From: Acidaminococcus sp050873445
GTDB lineage: Bacteria; Bacillota; Negativicutes; Acidaminococcales; Acidaminococcaceae
Reading direction: 5' to 3'
Length of the DNA: 64,000 nt
Assembly (NCBI RefSeq): GCF_050873445.1
Contig: NZ_JBNMIU010000006.1
Span: 1-64,000, forward strand
Both the position numbers and the translations under genes were made by a program. Below the pieces are notes generated by a model. The model saw only the letters and a program-made list of their open reading frames with translations, ran no database searches and was not told where the DNA came from. Position 1 is the stretch's first letter, and the number at the start of each line of letters is the position of its first letter. Shown in pieces: positions 53,445 through 61,000 of the stretch.

Positions 53445-54758
53445 ATGGATTACGCACAATGGGTGGAGCATTGGGCTGGGATGCAGCCGTTGAAACCTTT
53501 TTTCATTGAGAAAGATTGCCGCTATACCTATGCGGCCGTCTGCCGGCAGATGAAAGCCTATGCCCGCAGGCTCCAGGGCCGCTCCCGCAGTACCCTCCTG
53601 ATTGTGCGGCAGGATCCGGTGGAACAGCTCATCGCCTTTCTGGGGGCGGAAACGGCAGGCTGGGTACCGATCCTGGGACATCCGGATCTGTCTCCTGCAG
53701 CCGCGGATGAACTCTGCCGGGTGCGGCAGATCGGCTGGATCGATGACGGCAAACTGCGTCCCGGCTGCCTGTCAGCTCCAGTTCCTTCCCGCAGCGTATG
53801 CATGGGGGTGTTCAGTTCCGGTTCTACCGGCCTGCCCAAGCTGTATTATCGCACGTATGAAAGCTGGGCCGGGTTCATTCCGGAACAGAACAGAGCTTTT
53901 CAGATCAACGGGGACACCCTGGCTTTTGTGGAAGGCAGTATGAGTTTTACGGGCAATCTCAGTGTGTGGTCTTCGGTGGTCTATGCCGGCGGTACGCTGT
54001 TCATTGCCACCAGCCTCCACAGCCGTCTGTGGGCAGAGGCACTGGAACGCTACCCGGCCACGCTGATCTATCTGGTGCCGGTGAAACTGAAACTGCTGCT
54101 GGGACGTCTGCAGCATCCAAGCCGGACGGTACGGACCGTAATGGCCGGGTCCCAGCTGCTGGAAGGGCCGGCGGCCCGCCGGCTGAAGCATTTTTTTCCG
54201 GAAAGCCAGCTGTGGCTGTATTACGGGGCCAGTGAACTGGATTACATCACCTGGCTGACCTACGAAGAATTGCTGGCCCATCCGGGCAGCGTAGGGCGGC
54301 CCTGTCCGGGGGTCACTGTGAAATGCCGGGATGGGCTGATCTACGTGGATACTCCCTACCATGTGGAGGGACTGGCGCAGCCCTGCACCCTGGGGGATCG
54401 TGGATATTTCGATGAGGATGGGTATCTGATTTTCCAGGGAAGATCCGGACAGGTCATCAATAAAGGGGGTTTTACCCTGAGCTGCTGCCGGGTGGAACAG
54501 GCACTGCTCCAGACGGAGGGCATTGCCGATGCCTGTGTGGTGCCGGTCAGGGACGAAAAGCGGGGCGAGGACCTGGGAGCCGCTGTGGTTCTGGCCACAG
54601 GAGCCGCCCTGCAGCAGGTGCGCCGGGACCTGCGGGAACGTCTGCTCCCTGCAGAATTCCCGGGATACTGGAAAATTGTAGAAGAACTGCCGTTGTCGGC
54701 CGTGGGCAAGGTGGATCAGAGGAGAGTGGCCGCCCTGTTCAAAAGGCCATACGTATAA
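53445..54758 (+). CDS. AMP-forming acyl-CoA ligase (YhfT-like)
   Basis: 437 residues from ATG 53445, seven bases after AGGAG (an ATG at 53439 is too close to it). ANL-superfamily motifs: FSSGSTGLPKLYYRTYESW (A3, P-loop), YYGASE (A5), GDRGYFDEDGYLIFQGR (A7-A8) and GKVDQRRV (A10, catalytic Lys). It is shorter than typical FadD (about 550) and close to YhfT. It would activate a carboxylic acid to its CoA ester. It ends the hydratase-bioY-thiolase-ligase unit. Confidence 0.85.
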   Translation: MDYAQWVEHWAGMQPLKPFFIEKDCRYTYAAVCRQMKAYARRLQGRSRSTLLIVRQDPVEQLIAFLGAETAGWVPILGHPDLSPAAADELCRVRQIGWIDDGKLRPGCLSAPVPSRSVCMGVFSSGSTGLPKLYYRTYESWAGFIPEQNRAFQINGDTLAFVEGSMSFTGNLSVWSSVVYAGGTLFIATSLHSRLWAEALERYPATLIYLVPVKLKLLLGRLQHPSRTVRTVMAGSQLLEGPAARRLKHFFPESQLWLYYGASELDYITWLTYEELLAHPGSVGRPCPGVTVKCRDGLIYVDTPYHVEGLAQPCTLGDRGYFDEDGYLIFQGRSGQVINKGGFTLSCCRVEQALLQTEGIADACVVPVRDEKRGEDLGAAVVLATGAALQQVRRDLRERLLPAEFPGYWKIVEELPLSAVGKVDQRRVAALFKRPYV

Positions 54759-54790
54759 ATAGATTTCAACTCATCATGTACGATATTCAC

Positions 54791-54880
54791 TCCGTAGAGG
54801 CTTACCAAGACCGGCACAGCCGTGTTGCCCGGTGTAGAGGCTTACCAAGACCGGCATAGCCGTGTCGCCCGGTAAGCCTA
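54791..54880. repeat. Dispersed intergenic hairpin repeat, tandem pair
   Basis: A 40-bp unit (54794-54833) is repeated at 54834-54873 with two or three changes. The second unit ends GGTAAGCC, complementary to its GGCTTACC, so its arms pair; the first ends GGTGTAG and is broken. Confidence 0.85.
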
Positions 54881-54971
54881 TTTGTGGTTTCCCGGACGGT
54901 CCCATTTGCGGGGTACCCCCTGTTTGCGATATACTATAGTAGCAAGTTTATACATGAAAGTAGGGATTTCC

Positions 54972-56420
54972 ATGAAAAATTCTAAAATCTTAACCCTGGC
55001 CGTCATGGCCTCTCTGCTGTCCGCTCCCTGTGCGTGGGCAGCCCAGAAGACGGAAGCAGTGACTACTAAGGCCGCTGCCCAAACGGAAACGGTATCCGAT
55101 AAAAAAGCAAAACCGGCGAAAGCCGCCAAAGTCGAAAAGAAAGCCAAAGCTGTAAAAGCTGCGACTGCGGAAAAACAGGAAAAAGCTGCTGGGGAAACCA
55201 CTACAGCCAGCGAACCCCTGCCGGCAGAAAATTATACGGCTGCCAAACTGGTGAGCGGCGAAGGAAAAACCTCCCTGGCCGACAGCTATGCATCCCTGAA
55301 ACCGGACGAAAACGCCCTGCTGGTGAAGAATGGTGCTGATGTGACGCTGGCTCACGGGGGCATTACCAAGAGCGGTGCCACCACCGACGTGCTGGGCAGC
55401 AAGTTCCACGGCCAGAATGCCGCTGTGCTGGCGGCGGACGGTGCCCTCTCCATGGACGGCTGTACCATCCGTACGGAAGCTGACGGGGCCAATGCCGTGT
55501 TTGCCACCGGCAGCAAGGGAACCATCAAACTCCACGATTCCAACATCCGTACCACCGGGACCAATTCCCGGGGCCTGGATGCCACGGAAGGGGGCAGCAT
55601 CACCGCTGACAACATCAACGTAGGGACCACCGGCGTGCGGTCCGCAGCTCTGGCTACGGAACCGGAAGGGGCCAGTGTCACTGTCAGCAAGAGTACCATC
55701 AATACTTCCGGGGAAGGCAGCCCGCTGATCTATTCCAAGGGAGACATCAAACTGAGCGAAGCCAAGGGTGCTGCGGCTGCCAGTGAAATCGCCGTAGTGG
55801 AAGGCAACAACGCCATCCATCTGGAATATGTGGACCTGAGCGGCAACGGGACCCATGGGGTGATGCTGTACCAGAACAAGACCCGGGAAGACGGTCAGCA
55901 GAAGGGCCGGTTCTCTGCCAAACAATCCGCCCTGCGCAGCCTGAAGGAAGGGCCTCTGTTCTATGTGACCAACACGGCAGCCCGGATCTATTCCGAACTG
56001 ACCACCATGCAGTACCTGGGCGGCGAACTGATCCGGGTGGAAGGCGGCCAGATCGGGGATATGGCCAACAACGGCGGTGACCTGACCTTTATGGCCAACA
56101 ACCAGGGCCTGTACGGCAACGTATCCGTGGACGGGGCCAGCACCATCCTGATGGATCTGCAGAACGGCAGCCACTGGTCCGGCGCCATCAATACGGACAA
56201 CAAAGCGAAGAAGGCTGATGTGAATCTGGATGCCTCTTCCAGCTGGTCCGTGACGGCTGACTGCTACCTGAACGTCTTCACCGACGGCAATCCGTCCCTG
56301 ACCAACCTGAAGGGCAACGGCCATACCATTTATTACAATGCAGCCGATACTGCCAACAGCTGGCTGGGCGGCAAGACCTATGAACTGCAGAACGGCGGGT
56401 ATTTGAAGCCGAATCAATAA
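54972..56420 (+). CDS. Exported beta-helix-type surface protein
   Basis: 482 residues from ATG 54972. Signal peptide (1 to about 24, ending AWA-A). A Lys/Ala-rich segment (about 25-75) is probably disordered. Residues about 75-480 form a right-handed beta-helix passenger with repeated short strands (e.g. GTIKLHDSNIRTTGTNSRGL). The SHWSGAINTDN and LKGNGHTIYYN end resembles the passenger end of classical autotransporters such as pertactin-like proteins, but the beta-barrel domain is missing. It may be a soluble or peptidoglycan-associated fragment, or be anchored by another protein. Co-directional with, but 1.6 kb from, the adhesin at 58080. Confidence 0.75.
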   Translation: MKNSKILTLAVMASLLSAPCAWAAQKTEAVTTKAAAQTETVSDKKAKPAKAAKVEKKAKAVKAATAEKQEKAAGETTTASEPLPAENYTAAKLVSGEGKTSLADSYASLKPDENALLVKNGADVTLAHGGITKSGATTDVLGSKFHGQNAAVLAADGALSMDGCTIRTEADGANAVFATGSKGTIKLHDSNIRTTGTNSRGLDATEGGSITADNINVGTTGVRSAALATEPEGASVTVSKSTINTSGEGSPLIYSKGDIKLSEAKGAAAASEIAVVEGNNAIHLEYVDLSGNGTHGVMLYQNKTREDGQQKGRFSAKQSALRSLKEGPLFYVTNTAARIYSELTTMQYLGGELIRVEGGQIGDMANNGGDLTFMANNQGLYGNVSVDGASTILMDLQNGSHWSGAINTDNKAKKADVNLDASSSWSVTADCYLNVFTDGNPSLTNLKGNGHTIYYNAADTANSWLGGKTYELQNGGYLKPNQ

Positions 56421-56452
56421 TAAGAAGTCAGAGCGCCACGCTGTGGCCTTTG

Positions 56453-56554
56453 AGATGTCAGATGTCAGCTTGCCGGCAGAAGGTCGAAAAGACGATTTTC
56501 CTGCAACAGGCTGGATTCTGGCATCTTTGAGTCCGTCAGGGCGGTCTGACATCT
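56453..56554. repeat. Short element bounded by perfect 10-bp inverted repeats
   Basis: AGATGTCAGA (56453-56462) and TCTGACATCT (56545-56554) flank 82 bases without an ORF. It could be a miniature inverted-repeat element or the leader hairpin of the next gene. Confidence 0.4.
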
Positions 56555-56578
56555 TCTTTTGCAATGAGGTGATCCCTG

Positions 56579-57223
56579 ATGAGAAATATGCGAAAAGTAC
56601 TGGCAGTGCTTCTGGCGGCGCTTTCTTTGGCACCTGCCGCCCTGGCGGCGGATCCGGTGGCTGTGCTGCCGGCTCCTGCGGGCAAACCGGTGGCTGCGTC
56701 CACGGTGACCAAGGAGGATAAGGAACGGGCGGAACTGCGGACCAAAACGTACCGGGCCCTGCTGGATCTGTACAAACGGAATCCCAAATCCCGCAAGGCC
56801 ATCCAGGATGCTTTCGGCTATGCGGTGTTCGTGGATACCAGCTACAGCGCCGGTTTCCTGGGCGGGGGCCACGGCCGGGGCCGGGCCATCAACCAGCACA
56901 GCGGCCGGGAAGTATTCATGAAAATGGGAGAGATGAAAGTAGGGCTGGGCCTGGGCGTGCGCCAGTCCAACATCATCTTCGTATTCGGCAATGAAGATGC
57001 GTTCAATTCCTTCATCACCAAGGGCTGGAGCTTCGGCGGCCAGGCGGTGGCATCTGCGGAAGACGGGGTCCATGGCGACTCTCTGGAAGGCTCCTTCCAG
57101 GTCGCTCCGGGCATGTGGATGTATCAGGTGACCACTAAGGGCCTGGCGGCTGAACTGTCCGTGAAGGGTACCCGGTTCTACGTGGATAAGGACCTGAACG
57201 TGAACACGGTGGTCAACCCATAA
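56579..57223 (+). CDS. SYLF (YSC84-like) lipid-binding exported protein
   Basis: 214 residues from ATG 56579 (a second ATG at 56588 is also possible). Signal peptide ends near ALAA-D. The SYLF core (about 65-205) has FGYAVFVDTSYSAGFLGGGH, GRGRAI, VGLGLGVRQSNIIFVFG and FQVAPGMW, the glycine-rich strands of the Ysc84/BPSL1445 family. It probably binds phosphoinositide-like or other lipids in the periplasm or outer membrane. The stop overlaps trmO as TAATG. Confidence 0.85.
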   Translation: MRNMRKVLAVLLAALSLAPAALAADPVAVLPAPAGKPVAASTVTKEDKERAELRTKTYRALLDLYKRNPKSRKAIQDAFGYAVFVDTSYSAGFLGGGHGRGRAINQHSGREVFMKMGEMKVGLGLGVRQSNIIFVFGNEDAFNSFITKGWSFGGQAVASAEDGVHGDSLEGSFQVAPGMWMYQVTTKGLAAELSVKGTRFYVDKDLNVNTVVNP

Positions 57224-57924
57224 TGGAAAATTGCAATCAGGCAGAAAACGGCCGACTGACCCTGGAACCTGTGGCCTGGTACCGGGGCGACCTGCCGGAT
57301 AAATTTGGCCTGCCCCGGCAGAGCGGGCTGGTGCCCCAGCTGCAGGGCCATGTGGAAATGGGAGAAGGATTCCGGCAGCCGGAGATGCTGCGGGGCCTGG
57401 AAGGCTTTTCCCACGTGTGGCTGGTCTGGGGCTTTTCCCGGAACCACACCTGGTCGTCTACGGTGCGGCCGCCCCGGCTGGGAGGCAATACCCGGCTGGG
57501 GGTATTCGCCACCCGGTCTCCCTTCCGGCCCAATCCCCTGGGGCTTTCCCTGGTGGAACTGGATCATATCGAATGGGAAGGGCCCCAGGGACCTGTCTTG
57601 TGGGTGAAAGGAGCCGACCTGATGGATGGCACGCCCATCTATGACATCAAGCCCTATGTGCCCTATGCGGATGCCCGTCCGGAAGCCCGCAGCGGCTTTG
57701 CCCAGGGTGCGGACCGGACCCTGGAGGTACAGGTGCCGGCCGAATTGCTGCAGAAACTTCCGGAAGAGAAACGGGCGGCACTGGCAGGGATCCTGAGCCA
57801 GGATCCCCGGCCCCATTACCAGAAGGATCCCCGGCGGATCTACGGCCTGACCTTTGATCGGTGGAACGTAAGATTCCGTGTGGAAGAGACTAAAGTACGG
57901 GTGCTTTCCATCGAACCTTTATAA
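57223..57924 (+). CDS. trmO: tRNA N6-threonylcarbamoyladenosine methyltransferase TrmO (TsaA)
   Basis: 233 residues. It has LPRQSGLVPQLQG, the invariant VFATRSPFRPNPLGLS (about 90) and DIKPYVPYAD (about 142), plus the C-terminal extension (YQKDPRRIYGLTF) found in the long TrmO form. It methylates t6A37 of some tRNAs. The start overlaps the SYLF stop. Confidence 0.92.
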   Translation: MENCNQAENGRLTLEPVAWYRGDLPDKFGLPRQSGLVPQLQGHVEMGEGFRQPEMLRGLEGFSHVWLVWGFSRNHTWSSTVRPPRLGGNTRLGVFATRSPFRPNPLGLSLVELDHIEWEGPQGPVLWVKGADLMDGTPIYDIKPYVPYADARPEARSGFAQGADRTLEVQVPAELLQKLPEEKRAALAGILSQDPRPHYQKDPRRIYGLTFDRWNVRFRVEETKVRVLSIEPL

Positions 57925-58079
57925 TTCCATAGAATTGAAATCACAAAATAGACTGAATAGAAACATAAAACGTTTTTATTCAGTTTTATTTTCAAATAAA
58001 GAGAGTTGTTGTATAATACGAACCATATCATGTATATACTGCTATGTACCGAAAAATTTGCAGCAAAGGGTGATTTGAT

Positions 58080-61000
58080 ATGAACCGTATATACAAAGTA
58101 ATTTTCAATCGGAATCGGCATCTGGTCCAGGTAGTACCAGAATATGCACACAGCAACGGGAAAGAAGTTTCAGCATCCCGGCATAATAGGGCTCGTGGCC
58201 TGGCACGGGCTCTTTTGTCGTTCCTGATGGCCATGCTGATCGCCTTGCCCGGCTATGCGGCGGAGGAGGACGGGACGGCTACCCCCCCCCCCCGACACAT
58301 TCTGATACCTATATCAGTGCCAGCAATAGCACAGAAGACAATGTGAAGGCACTGGATGCCCAGGTGGCCAGGAATGCGGCAGACATCAGCACCAACAAGA
58401 CCGATATTGCCAGCAACAAGAAGGTTATCGATACCAATACGAAGAACATCGAGAAAAATACAGAAGACATTGCAACGAATACAAAGAACATCACCAGCAA
58501 CAAGACGGCCATCGATGCCAATACGGAGAGCATCAAGAAAAATACGGACGATATTGCAGCGAATACAAAGAACATCGCCAGCAACAAGACGGCCATCGAT
58601 GCCAATACGAAGGACATCGAGACGAATAGAACCAGTATTGCAAAAAATACAGAAAATATATCTGCCAATACTTCCGATATCGCCGGCCTAAAAGATCTGT
58701 CCAACATCACGGATGCCGGGAAGACCGCACTCAAAGAACTGTCCAAGGATGCCGTACAGGTGAAAGCCGGAGACCGGGTTAAGGTGGACTCTGCAGAGGA
58801 TGCTGCCACCGGCCGGTTGACCTATACCATCAGCGTCAAGAATAACGGCACGATTTCGATGGGGAACACGGATCTGGTTTCCGGCGGCACGATGTATACG
58901 GAATTGCGGCCCGGCTCTACGGGCCATTACATCATCAGCAGCAACACCACAGCAGAGAACCTGCTGGCCCTGGACAGCAACCTGTACAAGGCCCTGACCG
59001 CCCTGGATATGGAGACCACGTCGGACAGCAAAGCCTATGTGTCCAAACTGAGCAAATATTTCAAGGTCAATCCGGAAATTACCACTGATGAGGATGGGAC
59101 CAGGCACTATGCTGACGATGCGTCCGTGAACGGCACCAATTCCATTGCCATCGGACCCGGTGCCAAAGTGGATACGGCTGCTGCGGCCACGGCTCTGGGC
59201 AATGGGGCCACAGTGAACAGGACGGCCACCGGCGGTCTGGCCATCGGCAGCGGGGCTGCCACGGGTTCGGCTGAAGCCACCGTGACAAAAGAGGATCACA
59301 CCACCATTACCGTAGCGGCGGCCGGCGGCGTTAATAGTGTAGCCATCGGCACCAATGCCAAAAATGCCGGCAATGCATCCATTGTGCTGGGCAACGGTGC
59401 ATCTGTGACCAATGATGTGGATTCCAGCAGCAGTCAGGCAGTGGTCAAGTCCGATGATATTGCCATTGGTACGGAGGCTTCGACTGATGCTTCCGATTTT
59501 TCCACCGCCATCGGTAAAGAAGCCAAAGTCTCTGAGAGTAGGGATGCCGTAGCCATCGGGAGTGCTGCCGAGGTCGTTTCTTCCGATGATGCCCTGGTAC
59601 TGGGCAAGGGAGCCAGCGCTAAAAGTGCCGCCGATTCCATTGCCCTGGGGACCAGTGCCGCAGCTGCGTCGGCTGATACCATTGCCATGGGCAGCAGTGC
59701 CAGGGCGGAGGGTGCCGGTTCCGTGGTTATCGGCAAAGGAGCCAAGACTACCCTGGAAGGCGGCACCGCCATCGGCAGTTTCAGTACGGCGTCCGGCCGT
59801 TCTACGGCCATCGGCCAGAGTGCGACGGCCAATAACGATGACGCCCTGGCTATCGGCAATGGGGCTGTGGCCAATGCGGACCGTTCCATTTCCCTGGGCT
59901 ACCATGCAGGCGAAGGTACCAAGGAAGGTAAGGGGGAAGAACAGAACGCCGGTTCCCTGATTGCCATCGGCACGAAAGCCGGCAAGGATGTGGCCGGCAA
60001 GCAGAATATCGCCATCGGTTCCGGTGCCGGCAATATGGTCAAGAGCAATTTTAACGTGGCCATCGGTTCTGATGCCGGGTGGAACATCAATTCTGCCAGT
60101 GATGATGCTGACCAGAACGGCAATAACGTATCCATTGGCCGCATGGCCAATTACAATCGGGAGCTGACCAGCATTATGGATTCCACCGCCATTGGCCATC
60201 TGACCAATGCCGCGAACTATGCGGTCGCTCTGGGAAGCAGAGCCAAGGCTACGGGCAGCAACTCCATAGCCTTGGGATATACGGCGCAGGCGGCGGATTC
60301 GGATTCTGTCTCCCTGGGCCATAATGCCTCAGCCGAAGGCGGCAATGTGGCCATTGGTGCCGGTTCTGCGGCTCCTGCTGTTTCCACGCTGGGGACGGTG
60401 CAGGGTGAATATGTTTATGAAGCGACGACAAACAAGCAATATCAATCCGCATTTACATCTAAACCATTGCTGGCTACGTCTACCTATATTTCTGTAGGTC
60501 ATGTTAGAGCGGATCATATTGTTACTCGCCGTATTTCGAATGTGGCTGATGGGGTCTTTGATTCTGATGCGGCGACCGTGGCCCAGCTGAAATCTTTGAA
60601 TGAACTGCTCCAGGCCACGGATACGAAGGCGAATTTGACGGAAGAGTATTTTAACCAGAAATTTGCGGATCTGCATAACAGCATTGAATCGGTGAAATCC
60701 CCCCACTACTTTTCTATCAGCGATTCCAGTGATAATCGGACAGAGAACTATGAAAACAATGGCGCTACGGCAAAAAAAGCTGATGCCATGGCCATCGGGC
60801 CGAATGCCAATGCCACGAATAGAAAAAGCCTGGCCGTCGGCAACAATGTGTATGCGGATGGCGAGCGCAGCATTGCCATCGGCACAGCGGACAATCCAAC
60901 GACGGATTCGACGACTGGTACTGTAATGAAACACAGCACGTCGGCGGAAGGGGAAAACAGCATCGCTGTCGGCACTTCTACGACGGCCCAGTCCGACAAC

